In this document: positions 1 to 8,400 of the stretch, one piece after another
Position numbering within the stretch: position 1 is the stretch's first letter
Layout of the letters: each line of letters begins with the position of its first letter
Source: Christensenella sp. UBA1260
GTDB lineage: Bacteria > Bacillota > Clostridia > Christensenellales > CAG-917
DNA: 16,934 nt
Assembly: GCA_002308155.1 (NCBI GenBank)
Contig: DBVQ01000060.1
Coordinates: 985-17,918 of the forward strand
Reading direction: 5' to 3'
Position numbers and translations under genes: made by a program
Notes under the pieces: generated by a model
Told to the model about the DNA's origin: nothing
The model's database searches: none
Seen by the model: only the letters and a program-made list of their open reading frames with translations

Positions 1-431
1 CCACTGAACACGCCGTTTAAGAAGGATTGAAGCAAGCTTCCCGCTCCCGCAATACCAAACTCGCTTATGTTGAGGATTGCAACACCAAGCACAGCGCAGT
101 TGGTTGTGATGAGCGGCAAATATACGCCGAGTGCCGAATAAAGCGACGGCATAAAGCGCTTCAAAACCATTTCAATGATTTGAACGAGCGCCGCAATGAC
201 GAGGATGAACGCTATTGTTTGCAAATATTCAATATGGAATCTGACAAGCGCAAGTTGGATGAGCCAAGTGAATATGCTTGCCACGCCCATAACGAAGATA
301 ACCGCAAGCCCCATGCCGAGTGCCGTGTCCGTCTTTTTGGACACGCCGAGGAACGGACAGATGCCAAGAAATTGGCAAAGGACGAAGTTATTGACAAACA
401 CTGCTCCGATAATCAACAAAAAGTATGCCAT
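1..431 (-). CDS. rnfA: RnfA, Rnf complex membrane subunit (3' part cut by window edge)
   Basis: Integral membrane subunit of the Rnf ferredoxin:NAD oxidoreductase. The first 143 codons are visible, against about 190 in the family, so the C-terminus lies off the left edge. It begins MAYFLLIIGAVFVNNFVLCQ and is almost wholly hydrophobic helices. Cys25 (in GICPFLGV) and Cys112 (in TTNCAVLG) match the conserved cysteines which, with the equivalent pair in RnfE, hold the intramembrane [2Fe-2S] cluster; that role is family knowledge. The ATG overlaps the rnfE stop codon by one base (TAATG), and an AAAGGAGG site lies at good distance upstream, so the start is firm. The segment LYSALGVYLPLITTNC closely matches one in RnfE, as expected for these inverted-topology paralogues. 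rnfB should follow beyond the window. Confidence 0.96.
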   Translation of the reverse strand, partial: MAYFLLIIGAVFVNNFVLCQFLGICPFLGVSKKTDTALGMGLAVIFVMGVASIFTWLIQLALVRFHIEYLQTIAFILVIAALVQIIEMVLKRFMPSLYSALGVYLPLITTNCAVLGVAILNISEFGIAGAGSLLQSFLNGVFS

Positions 432-1177
432 TATTCTTCCTCCTTTTGAGTATTTGCGTTTTCAACCGCTTGTGCAACTTCAAGGGCACGATGGAGTTTT
501 GCTTCGTGCTCCTTGTCTTTCTTTTCTTTGTTCTTGTCGCTGATATAGTTGACTATTGCCATAAGAATACCGAGTGTCAAGAAGCCACCTGCCGGCAACA
601 CAAAGATACTGAGTGAATAGTCCGGAAGCTTGTAGTTTGGGAAAGCATCCTGAGTGATGCCAAACTCAATATCCCCAAGCGAGCCCGCAAAGATTGTACC
701 TGCTCCAAGGAACTCTCTTATGAAGCCCATGACAACGAGTGCGAGCGTAAAGCCGAGCCCCATGCCCAAGCCGTCCAAGATGCTGTCGCCGACCTTGTTC
801 ATTGACGCAAACGCTTCTGCGCGTGCGAGGATGATACAGTTGACGACTATGAGCGGCAAGTATATGCCCAGTGCGCTGTACAGCGTCGGGATGAACTTTT
901 TGAGGAGCATTTCAAGCAAGGTGACAAACGTTGCAATGATGAGCACGTATGCCGGGATTCTCACCTTGTCCGGAATGACTTTGCGAAGCAAAGATACAAG
1001 CGCATTGGAGCAGATGAGCACGACCGTCGCCGCAAGTCCCATGCCGAGACCGTTGAACGCGGACGTTGTGACTGCAAGCGTCGGACACATGCCAAGCACC
1101 AATCTAAACGTTGGGTTTGATGTGAGTATGCCGTTTTTGACAATGCCGAGTTTGTTGCTCAAAAATTGACCTTTCAT
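431..1177 (-). CDS. rnfE: RnfE, Rnf complex membrane subunit
   Basis: Membrane subunit of the Rnf complex, 248 residues, pairing with RnfA across the membrane. Cys31 (GMCPTLAV) and Cys114 (VVNCIILAR) are at the positions of the [2Fe-2S] ligands. Six hydrophobic helices can be read up to about residue 212. After that comes a hydrophilic, highly charged tail of roughly 35 residues (rich in K and E, ending KEEE) that many homologues lack; it should be cytoplasmic and may be helical. The ATG overlaps the rnfG stop as ATGA, and a GGGAGGTGAG site precedes it, which fixes the start and suggests translational coupling. Sequence and gene order both support RnfE; the paralogous NqrD is unlikely because the neighbours are RnfC/D/G. 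Confidence 0.96.
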   Translation of the reverse strand: MKGQFLSNKLGIVKNGILTSNPTFRLVLGMCPTLAVTTSAFNGLGMGLAATVVLICSNALVSLLRKVIPDKVRIPAYVLIIATFVTLLEMLLKKFIPTLYSALGIYLPLIVVNCIILARAEAFASMNKVGDSILDGLGMGLGFTLALVVMGFIREFLGAGTIFAGSLGDIEFGITQDAFPNYKLPDYSLSIFVLPAGGFLTLGILMAIVNYISDKNKEKKDKEHEAKLHRALEVAQAVENANTQKEEE

Positions 1178-1833
1178 GCGTTCTCACCTCCCCTGCTTGC
1201 ATAGGCTTTTGCCGTGACGCGAATTGCATTGACAACCGCCTTGGTCGTCTTGGTTGCGCCGGAGATATAAACCTCCGCCTCTTTTGCATCCGCGCCGCCC
1301 GCTGCGCTTGACGTATCCACGCTCGCGAGCGCAGTGCCTATATATTTGTCAAGGTTCTTTTGACTCAAAACCTTGCCGCCGATAGAGGCGGTTTCGCTGT
1401 TGGAATAGACATATATGTTGTCCACTTTGCCATCCTTCACGCAGACGACAAACTCAACCGTGCCTTTGTACGCGCCACTTGCCGTCACATAGAACGCCGT
1501 CACGCTGTCGTTTACTTTGTAAACGGCATTGACTTTGCTCTTGTCAAGTTCAAGCGAACTATACTCTGCCGTGACGTTTGTTATATCGTCCGCTGGGACG
1601 CCATACAATTTGCCGACCTTGTCCTTTATTGTCTTTTCGGGGTCAACGTATGTCACATAGTTGATTGCGCCGAGAAGCACGCCTGCGACGGCGGCAATGA
1701 GCACGAGCACGAGCGCACACTTCAAAATGTCGTTCAAAGGTTTCACCTTTTTGGGCTTTTTCTTTGGTTCTTCAACGACACTTTGTTCATTGATATTTTC
1801 TTCATTGGTCAAGGAGACTTGTTCTTCAGCCAT
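1174..1833 (-). CDS. rnfG: RnfG, FMN-binding subunit of the Rnf complex
   Basis: Extracytoplasmic flavoprotein subunit with one N-terminal anchor, 219 residues. An acidic then lysine-rich cytoplasmic stretch (residues 1-37, KKKPKKVK) leads into a helix at about 38-60, followed by the FMN-binding domain. The attachment motif SGAT is at 191-194, and Thr194 is the expected site of covalent FMN linkage by ApbE. The usual motif is D-x-x-S/T-G-A-T; here residue 188 is Val, so the Asp is missing (Glu187 is next to it). The frame stays open 21 codons further upstream, but the ATG at 1833 has an ideal AAAGGAGG site and gives the normal RnfG beginning, so I chose it. It overlaps rnfD by 8 bases and rnfE by 4. 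Confidence 0.95.
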   Translation of the reverse strand: MAEEQVSLTNEENINEQSVVEEPKKKPKKVKPLNDILKCALVLVLIAAVAGVLLGAINYVTYVDPEKTIKDKVGKLYGVPADDITNVTAEYSSLELDKSKVNAVYKVNDSVTAFYVTASGAYKGTVEFVVCVKDGKVDNIYVYSNSETASIGGKVLSQKNLDKYIGTALASVDTSSAAGGADAKEAEVYISGATKTTKAVVNAIRVTAKAYASRGGENA

Positions 1834-2932
1834 TTTGCGCCTCCTTTTCTTCAGATTTTTGCTTCTTTGAGAAGACTTTTTTGAACCACTCGCCAATCTT
1901 CTTGCCGTTTGTTTCCCACTTGCTCTTCATGCCGAAGATGCGCGGAGTAATCTTTTCAAGGAGCGGAGTCACAATATTCATAAGGAGTATTGCAAACGAC
2001 ACGCCCTCGCTCATAGAACCAAACTTCCTGAATATAACCGTCAAGAAGCCCAAGCCTATGCCATAGATGCACACAGCAAGCGGAGCTTTTGGCGAAGTCG
2101 CATAGTCTGTCGCCATAAAGAAAGCGCCAAACATAAGACCGCCGCCGAGAAGGTATGTCCAGACGTATTCGCCAACGTATTCGCTGTTTGCAAAGAAGAT
2201 TGCTGTGAACACGACAACGGAGCCGATATAGATGACAGGGATCTTCCAATCAATAACTCTCTTTATCAATAGATAAAGAGCACCGATGAGAATTGCAAGA
2301 GTGCTGACCTCGCCCGCGCTTCCGCCTATGCGTCCCAAGAACATATCAAGAGCGCTGAGCCCAGCGGCAGGATTGCCACCTGCTTCAATAGCCTCTTTGA
2401 CACCTGCAAGCGGAGTTGCGCTTGTGATTGCATCCGGAAGATTGATATTGACGACGTTCTCAAAATACGAGAACAGGTTCATGCCGTTTGAAAGGTCAAT
2501 CGGATTGACAAATCTTGTCATCACGCCCGCCCAGCAGAGCACGAGGAAAATACGTGCCGTAATCGCAGGGTTGGCGAAGTTTCTGCCTATGCCGCCAAAC
2601 AACATCTTGACGATGATAATCGCAAAGAAGCTGCCCACCATAGGCACATAGAAAGGCACAACCGGCGGAAGGTTGAGTGCAAGAATCATACCCGTGACGA
2701 TTGCGGACAAATCTCTCACGCTCTGTTGACGTTTTGTCACGAGATTGAAGAGCCACTCTGCGGTCACGGCGCATCCAACGCTCAAAATCATGATGAAGAT
2801 TGGATACAATCCATAAATCAAAAACGAGGCGATTGTTGCAGGGATGAGCGCGATGATAACATCGAGCATAATCTTCTGCGTCGTCGTCTTTGACGTAATA
2901 TGTGGAGATGAAGAAACTATGTATTTTGCCAT
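1826..2932 (-). CDS. rnfD: RnfD, flavinylated membrane subunit of the Rnf complex
   Basis: Multi-pass membrane subunit (368 residues, homologous to NqrB) thought to take part in ion translocation and to carry covalent FMN. The flavinylation motif DAITSAT is at residues 167-173, so Thr173 is the predicted attachment site; it keeps the Asp that RnfG has lost. Other family signatures are the N-terminal SSSPHITSKTTTQ segment (7-19), which is typical of RnfD, and RNFANPAITAR (117-127). The C-terminus (about 335-368) is a Lys/Glu-rich cytoplasmic tail. The start has a GGGGAGG site lying within the end of rnfC; only one base separates the rnfC stop from this ATG. Confidence 0.96.
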   Translation of the reverse strand: MAKYIVSSSPHITSKTTTQKIMLDVIIALIPATIASFLIYGLYPIFIMILSVGCAVTAEWLFNLVTKRQQSVRDLSAIVTGMILALNLPPVVPFYVPMVGSFFAIIIVKMLFGGIGRNFANPAITARIFLVLCWAGVMTRFVNPIDLSNGMNLFSYFENVVNINLPDAITSATPLAGVKEAIEAGGNPAAGLSALDMFLGRIGGSAGEVSTLAILIGALYLLIKRVIDWKIPVIYIGSVVVFTAIFFANSEYVGEYVWTYLLGGGLMFGAFFMATDYATSPKAPLAVCIYGIGLGFLTVIFRKFGSMSEGVSFAILLMNIVTPLLEKITPRIFGMKSKWETNGKKIGEWFKKVFSKKQKSEEKEAQNG

Positions 2933-2933
2933 A

Positions 2934-4232
2934 TCACTTCCTCCCCTTTGACCTTATTTCTTTCTTTGCAAGGCGAATTGCCTGCACGAGAGGACGCTTT
3001 GCAGGGCAAATGAACGCACAAGAGCCGCACTCTATGCAGTTCATAACGCCGAGTTTTTCCGCTCTTGCAAAGTCCTCTTTGATGACCGCCCTCTCCATAT
3101 CGCGAGGGACGAGGTTCATCGGACAATGATTTATGCATCTGCCGCAATTGATGCACTGCGTTGGTTCAAACTCGCTGAACATCTTGTGCGAGAGGAACAA
3201 CAGACTTGACGTGCCCTTTGCAGTCACCGGACGCAAATCCGCCTGCGCGAATCCCATCATAGGACCGCCGTTTATGACCTTGTTGCTCATACACTCAGGC
3301 ACTTCACCGCGCAATGTCTCATAAATGAATGAGAACGGGATGCCCCCTCTTACCCAGAAGTTGCCCGTCTTTTCAACGCCGTCGCCGGACACCGTCATTG
3401 CGCGCTTGTAGAGAGGCTCGCCGTCAAACACAGCCTTTGCGACCGAATACGCAGTATGCGTATTTGACACGACGCATCCAACCTGTGCCGGAAGTCCGCC
3501 TGCCGGAACGACGCGCTTGGTGATTGCATAGATAATCTGCTTTTCTGCTCCCTGCGGATATTTGACTTTGAGCGGGACAATTTCCACTCCGCCGTTTGCC
3601 GCTTCGCGCATAACCTTGATTGCCTCGGGCTTGTTGTTTTCAATGCCGATATACGCTTTGTCAACGCCGAGCGCCTTCATCAAGAGCTTTGTGCCCTCAA
3701 CCACTTCGTTTGCATGCTCCAAGAAGAGACGATAGTCGCAAGTTATGTACGGTTCACACTCTGCGCCGTTGATGATAAGCACATCAACCGGGTCTTTTGG
3801 TGCAAGTTTGACGTGAGTCGGGAAGGTTGCGCCGCCCATACCCACAATGCCTGCGTCTTTTACGCGTTGCAAAATCTCCTCTTTTGAGGGGTTGACAAGT
3901 TTTGGCAAACTGACTTTATCATATTTGAAATCGTTTTCAATTTCAATATGGTCAACCATTTGCCCGATAGCCGTCGGCAACTTGACGATACTTTTCACCA
4001 TTCCCGAAACAGACGAAAAGACAGGTGCGGAAACAAATCCGCCTGCTTCACCGACCATTTGCCCTTCATAAACATAGTCGCCTACGTTTACGACAGGTTT
4101 TGCAGGCGCACCGATATGTTGCGATAGCGAGATGTAAACCTTGTCGGGAACAGGAAAATCCTCAAGGGGGACGTCCTTTGTGAACTTGTTCGCCGACGGG
4201 TGCACGCCGTGGCGGAAAGTTTTTAATGCCAT
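2934..4232 (-). CDS. rnfC: RnfC, NADH- and Fe-S-binding subunit of the Rnf complex
   Basis: Peripheral cytoplasmic subunit (432 residues) that exchanges electrons with NAD(H) and binds FMN and two [4Fe-4S] clusters. The N-terminal domain contains GVHPSANK (9-16). The nucleotide/FMN region includes GMGGATFPTHVK (131-142) and NGAECEPYITCD (155-166). The cluster ligands are Cys360/363/366/370 and Cys399/402/405/409, in two ferredoxin-type CxxCxxCxxxCP motifs. The frame is open 13 codons further upstream, but MALKTFRHG is the usual RnfC beginning, and a GGAAGG site lies 10 bases before this ATG. The C-terminus ends soon after the second cluster, without the long Ala/Lys-rich tail of proteobacterial RnfC. 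It is the first gene of the operon. Confidence 0.97.
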   Translation of the reverse strand: MALKTFRHGVHPSANKFTKDVPLEDFPVPDKVYISLSQHIGAPAKPVVNVGDYVYEGQMVGEAGGFVSAPVFSSVSGMVKSIVKLPTAIGQMVDHIEIENDFKYDKVSLPKLVNPSKEEILQRVKDAGIVGMGGATFPTHVKLAPKDPVDVLIINGAECEPYITCDYRLFLEHANEVVEGTKLLMKALGVDKAYIGIENNKPEAIKVMREAANGGVEIVPLKVKYPQGAEKQIIYAITKRVVPAGGLPAQVGCVVSNTHTAYSVAKAVFDGEPLYKRAMTVSGDGVEKTGNFWVRGGIPFSFIYETLRGEVPECMSNKVINGGPMMGFAQADLRPVTAKGTSSLLFLSHKMFSEFEPTQCINCGRCINHCPMNLVPRDMERAVIKEDFARAEKLGVMNCIECGSCAFICPAKRPLVQAIRLAKKEIRSKGRK

Positions 4233-4262
4233 AAAATTACTGCCTTCCAAAAAATAATTTCT

Positions 4263-4292
4263 CGTACGCAAGTGCGCACGAAAGATATCTTT
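4263..4292 (-). promoter_or_regulatory. Palindromes in the rnf operon leader (possible operator and RNA hairpin)
   Basis: A 12-bp perfect palindrome AAAGATATCTTT (4281-4292) sits at the expected transcription start of the rnf promoter. Next to it, 4263-4280 reads in the RNA as CGUGCGC-ACUU-GCGUACG, a 7-bp hairpin with one G.U pair and a four-base loop. The first is in the right place for an operator, the second for a leader hairpin. It does not match the Rex consensus I know (TTGTGA-N6-TCACAA). The role is inferred from position only. Confidence 0.4.
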
Positions 4293-4297
4293 AGATT

Positions 4298-4326
4298 ATT
4301 ATAATATAAAAAAACTCTAATGTAAA
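4298..4326 (-). promoter_or_regulatory. Promoter of the rnf operon
   Basis: Read on the minus strand, TTTACA (4326-4321) and a perfect TATAAT (4303-4298) are separated by exactly 17 bases: a near-consensus housekeeping promoter. The -35 box lies within the last codons and stop region of the preceding TSUP gene. Transcription should start near 4291, giving a leader of about 60 bases before the rnfC ATG at 4232. The rnf operon can therefore be expressed separately from the upstream transporter genes. Confidence 0.8.
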
Positions 4327-4703
4327 TACCCAATTTTGCGGATTTGTATCGTTTTCGCAAAAAATGAACCGATTGCAACCATCACCAAAAACCCACCGTA
4401 AATCTTTTTCAAAAGCTCCCCATCCGTCTGTGTTGCAAAAAACGAAGTGCCTATGCACACCGCCATTGCGGGCAAGATGAGAAACAGTATGTGTTTGAAG
4501 TCAACAAGCCCCTTCTTTGTGTGTATAAAAAGTGCGGCACTGCCCGTTGGCAAAAACGCAATAAGGTTGACAGCCTGCGCCGTCAACTGCCCCACTCCAA
4601 GCCCTACAACAAGCAGAGGAATTGTGAGCGTGCCACCGCCCATTCCAAGTCCCGCAATTATGCCGCCTAAAAGTCCTGCCAAAATCAAAAATACCGTTTT
4701 CAT
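4317..4703 (-). CDS. Half-size TSUP (TauE/SafE family) membrane protein
   Basis: A membrane protein of 128 residues, about half the 250 usual for the TSUP (TauE/SafE, formerly DUF81) family, whose members move sulfonates, sulfite and similar anions. The N-terminal helix with the Gly-rich signature GGIIAGLGMGGGTLTIPLL (14-32) is characteristic, followed by helices at about 42-60, 70-88 and 101-117. A related half-size protein is encoded just upstream on the same strand, so the two probably associate to form one transporter. The start ATG at 4703 has only a weak GTGGTG-like site. The stop lies within the rnf promoter region. The substrate cannot be told from sequence. Confidence 0.85.
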   Translation of the reverse strand: MKTVFLILAGLLGGIIAGLGMGGGTLTIPLLVVGLGVGQLTAQAVNLIAFLPTGSAALFIHTKKGLVDFKHILFLILPAMAVCIGTSFFATQTDGELLKKIYGGFLVMVAIGSFFAKTIQIRKIGYLH

Positions 4704-4771
4704 TTTTACACCACATTTTGCATAAACAGATGTTTATTGTACTGTTTTCGCATTGTAAACATTTGATATTG

Positions 4772-5245
4772 TCAATACAACATTTTGAGCCCCGCAATAA
4801 GCATAAGCGAATAAAACACAAAAAACAGCAGGTTTTCATTGAGCAAACCAAGCAGTTTTGCGCCCACTATTCCGCCCACAAACACACCTATTGCAGTGGG
4901 TATGAGCACGGCAAAATCCACTGTGTTTGACAGCATATAGACAACCGTGCTTGCAAGACAAAGCGGCAGCATGACAAGGATTGCCGTTGCATGCGCACGC
5001 CTGTCGTCAAGCTTGCCGACAAAGCTCAAAACAGGCACAGCAAGCATGCCGCCGCCCGCTCCAAACAGCCCATTTATACCCCCGATCAAGATGCCAAAAA
5101 ATGCAAACAGAACGAGTTGTTTTGCCTTGCTCTTTTTGCCTTCCACCTCAAACTTTCTTGTGCTTTTGTCCTCTTCAAACTCTTTGATTGTCTTGGGCTT
5201 GATTTGAACAGCCTGTTCCCATTTTGCGCTGTACGCCTTTGCCAA
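4772..5245 (-). CDS. Half-size TSUP membrane protein with N-terminal charged extension
   Basis: Second half-size TSUP protein, 157 residues. A hydrophilic, charged N-terminal stretch of about 42 residues (Lys/Glu-rich, presumably cytoplasmic) precedes the family signature GGINGLFGAGGGMLAVPVL (56-74) and three further helices ending at the C-terminus. The start is TTG at 5245: no ATG or GTG lies further upstream in frame, the next Met falls after the first helix, and AAAGGAGA sits at the right distance. The stop is 68 bases before the next TSUP gene, so the two are likely co-transcribed. A possible hairpin (GCCTCA 5261-5266 with TGAGGC 5283-5288) lies just upstream of the ribosome binding site. 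No convincing promoter was found. Confidence 0.83.
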   Translation of the reverse strand: MAKAYSAKWEQAVQIKPKTIKEFEEDKSTRKFEVEGKKSKAKQLVLFAFFGILIGGINGLFGAGGGMLAVPVLSFVGKLDDRRAHATAILVMLPLCLASTVVYMLSNTVDFAVLIPTAIGVFVGGIVGAKLLGLLNENLLFFVFYSLMLIAGLKMLY

Positions 5246-5343
5246 AACTCTCTCCTTTTTGCCTCATTTCGCACCTGCCTTTTGAGGCTTTCCAAGTTTA
5301 GTTTTGATTTTTTCTTGCAAACTATTAATTTTTTGTGGTCTTT

Positions 5344-5372
5344 TTGTTGCCAAAATTATGTTTTTGTATTAA
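5344..5372 (+). promoter_or_regulatory. Probable promoter of the giant surface protein gene
   Basis: TTGTTG (5344-5349) and TATTAA (5367-5372) are 17 bases apart. This is a moderate match to a housekeeping promoter, in the only AT-rich stretch between the divergent genes. It predicts a start near 5379 and a leader of about 105 bases. No better pair was seen closer to the gene. Confidence 0.5.
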
Positions 5373-5388
5373 AATGACAAAGCATATT

Positions 5389-5443
5389 GATTTTTAATCC
5401 TGCACGGGAGCGCGTATATATGCGCTAAAGAGCGGGAAAAATC
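5389..5443 (+). ncRNA. Structured mRNA leader, class unknown
   Basis: Three nested helices can be drawn by eye. P1 pairs GAUUUUU (5389-5395) with AAAAAUC (5437-5443). P2 pairs CCUGC (5399-5403) with GCGGG (5432-5436), with one G.U. P3 pairs GCGCGU (5410-5415) with AUGCGC (5420-5425), with one G.U and a four-base loop. Between P2 and P3 is a purine-rich internal loop, ACGGGA opposite UAAAGA, which could stack as sheared G.A pairs. No U-run follows, so it is not a terminator. It resembles no riboswitch class that I recognise. It lies between the predicted start of transcription and the gene at 5483. Confidence 0.4.
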
Positions 5444-5482
5444 AAAACTTAAACAGCAAAATAAATCTCATACAGGTTTGAT

Positions 5483-8400
5483 ATGAACAAGAAAAAATTA
5501 GTAGTACTAGCAATTTTGATGATGGCGATTCTCGTCCTTTCATCCGTGCTCTTTATTGCTTGCAACAAGCAAAACGAAGAGACTCCGGCGGGCGACTCAT
5601 CATCCAGCGAGACCGAAACGATTGAGGAAACCGAAGGTCTGCTCATCAAGAACAGCGACTTCAAAGTGGTCAGCACATCAACGTCCGCTTATCCGCGCAC
5701 AATCACCAACTGGACAGGAGCAAAATCCTATTCTTCAAGCTCCTACCCTTCAAGTGTTATTGCAGGCGCAATCAGCGTTGAGTCATCACTCTACAGCGCA
5801 AATGCTTCAAAGTGGCAAGATGAAGACGGCGCTTTGAGAACATTGCTTCTTGCAGGCGACAGATACGGCGACGATGACGAAATCAAGCACGCGCTCATGA
5901 TCTACATGCCGACGTCCGACACAGATCTCGGCGACTCAGATGCAACCTATGGCCCGACAGCCTATGGTTATACATCCGCCTCCTTCACAATACAAGCACA
6001 CAAGGTCTACAAACTTACGGTTGACGTGCTCACGCACAATATCGCAGGCGACGACAGCGAAGGCAGCAATCCTGGCGCAAGAATCTATCTTGCTTCATCA
6101 ACTTATGTTGACATTGACGGCATAAAGACAGACGATGTTTGGAAGACCTATGAAATCTACATTGAAGGTTCTGCAAACGGTTCCAACACCTTGACCCTTA
6201 TGCTCGGTCTCGGCAAATATACAAGCACATATCAAAGCGGCTTGACAACAGGTTATGCCTTCTTTGACAACGTCAACCTTGTTGAAGTTGAATCAACAGA
6301 CACAAAGACCGCAGAGGAAATCTTTGCAGAAGCAGTTGCCGATGAGCTTGCAAGCAATCCGCTCGTCAAGACGACAACCTACAAGGTTCCAAACGGACGC
6401 TTTGAATATGGCACAACCACCCTCTCATCCTCATCCGCGCCATCCAACTGGGCATATGTCACAGGCAACAGCTCTGACGAAGATGCTGCACCGACTTCAC
6501 TCAGCTACAACGCAATCATCAACCTTGACGATTTTGCGGACAACTTTGGTAAATATTCTTTGAACTACTATTTGAAGCGCGACGCAGATACGCCAAGCGA
6601 ATCATACAAACCGGCAGACCGTCTTGACAACATCAAGGCAGACATCGTCAACTTCCCGACGCAAAGAGTCGGCAAGAACGTGTTTATGCTCTCTCAACAA
6701 CTCATGACTGCGGGCGGAGTCAAATCCTCCAAGCAAATCACGATTGAGAAGAACAAGATTTATGAGCTCTCCATTGACGTTTACACCTACGACGTACACG
6801 GCGCAGGCGTTTCACTTGTGCTCAGCGGCTCAGATGGAAAGGATATCACAATCAAAGGTATCTCCACCCAAGTTTCCAGCGACGTATTCATTGGCGCAAC
6901 CCCAATTGATGTTGCAGACAACAGCTATGTCAGCGGTGCGGCAATTGACGGCGCAACCACAGGCGGTTGGAAGACATATTCCTTCTATATCGTCGGCAAC
7001 GAGTACAAAGATTACAACTACTACATGACGGTTTGGCTCGGCACAGACGGTACAAGCAGCAACAACGAAGTCAAGTATAAGAGCTATTCCAGCACATCAA
7101 GTTCCTCTGAACTCACAACATACAGAGCCAACGGAACATTTGCAAACGGCTGGGTGTTTGTTGACGAACTCAATCTCAAAGAGATTGATGCCGCTCCTGC
7201 TGCAAGCGCAACCATCCAAAACGATGCTGCATCTTGGACACTTGACTGTGCACAAGGCGGCATGAGCGACTATGTCGGCATCGTCGTTGACCTCACAACT
7301 CCAAACTTGTTTGCAGGCACGGGCAACGACCTTGCAATCGGCCACTCCACAGCGGGCGCAAGCTATGCAGAAAACGGCACGACTCAACATGGCATCCCAA
7401 CAGGTTGGACAACAGCTTATGAAGCAACCGCTTCTGCTCCTATCATTGCAGGCGGCGTCATCACAGACGGTCTTGTCCAAATTGATAGTGAGGCAAACTT
7501 CTCTGCAACAGGCGGTCAAGGCGACTATCCTGACAAGCCATATGCAATTGAAACAGAGACGGCATACATGATCTATTCTTCAAAGAACGCAGCTTATGCC
7601 ATCAACTCTGCTCCGTTTACAATTGAAGCAAACCGCTTCTATCGTTTGAGCCTCTGGGTGAAGACAGTTGACGTCAAGTCAACATCGGGCGTATATGTCT
7701 ATCTCGTTGACGACGAAGACAACACGATTTCAAGCTTCTCAAAGATCAACACAAAAGATTTCAGTGACTATACAAACGATTGGTGCGAACTCACCTTCCT
7801 CATCCGCGGAAGCTTTGATGAAGATGAAGAGATGCACGTCAAGTTTGCACTTGGCACAGGCGAGCGTTTTGAAGCATCCACCCTCACAAGCGGTGCGGCA
7901 TACATCTCCAATTTGAGCCTTGTCGCAATCTCATATTCAATTTTCACATCCGCAACAACGGGCAGCTATGTCAACTCTGTTGACAGAACGTCCTCAACAA
8001 CATATACGTTCACAAATGCAAACTTTGACGAATATGACCTTGACGACGACAAGCTTGACCCAACGTTGCCACTTGAAGGACAAGATGTCCTTGCTCAACC
8101 AAAGAGCTGGACAATCAACGACTCAACACTCAAACCAAACTCCGACGAGTCCAAACTCGTTGCAGGTGTGTTTGCTCTTGCAAAAGACTCTGCTCATCCG
8201 GAAGACGTTTTGAAGTTTGACCACAGCCATCAAACAGACGAGGTGTTCACCAACATTGCAGCTGCCAAGTTCAACTCCTTCTATGGCGATGAAACAAGTG
8301 CGGAATATAAGTCTTCTGCAAACTTGAAGACTATCAATGGTCCGTACGTACTTGCGCTCGCAAGCACAGACAACGGCACACCTTATGCAGCGGGTTATGC

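Noticed and set aside
2934..4232. Possibility that the operon encodes a Na+-pumping NADH:quinone reductase (Nqr)
   Set aside because: RnfC with two ferredoxin-type [4Fe-4S] motifs and the C-D-G-E-A order are specific to Rnf, and no nqrF or nqrA is present.
5411..5426. GC/AT palindrome GCGCGTATATATGC as a DNA operator or terminator
   Set aside because: It is better explained as the tip of a longer nested RNA fold (5389-5443), and no T-run follows it on either strand.
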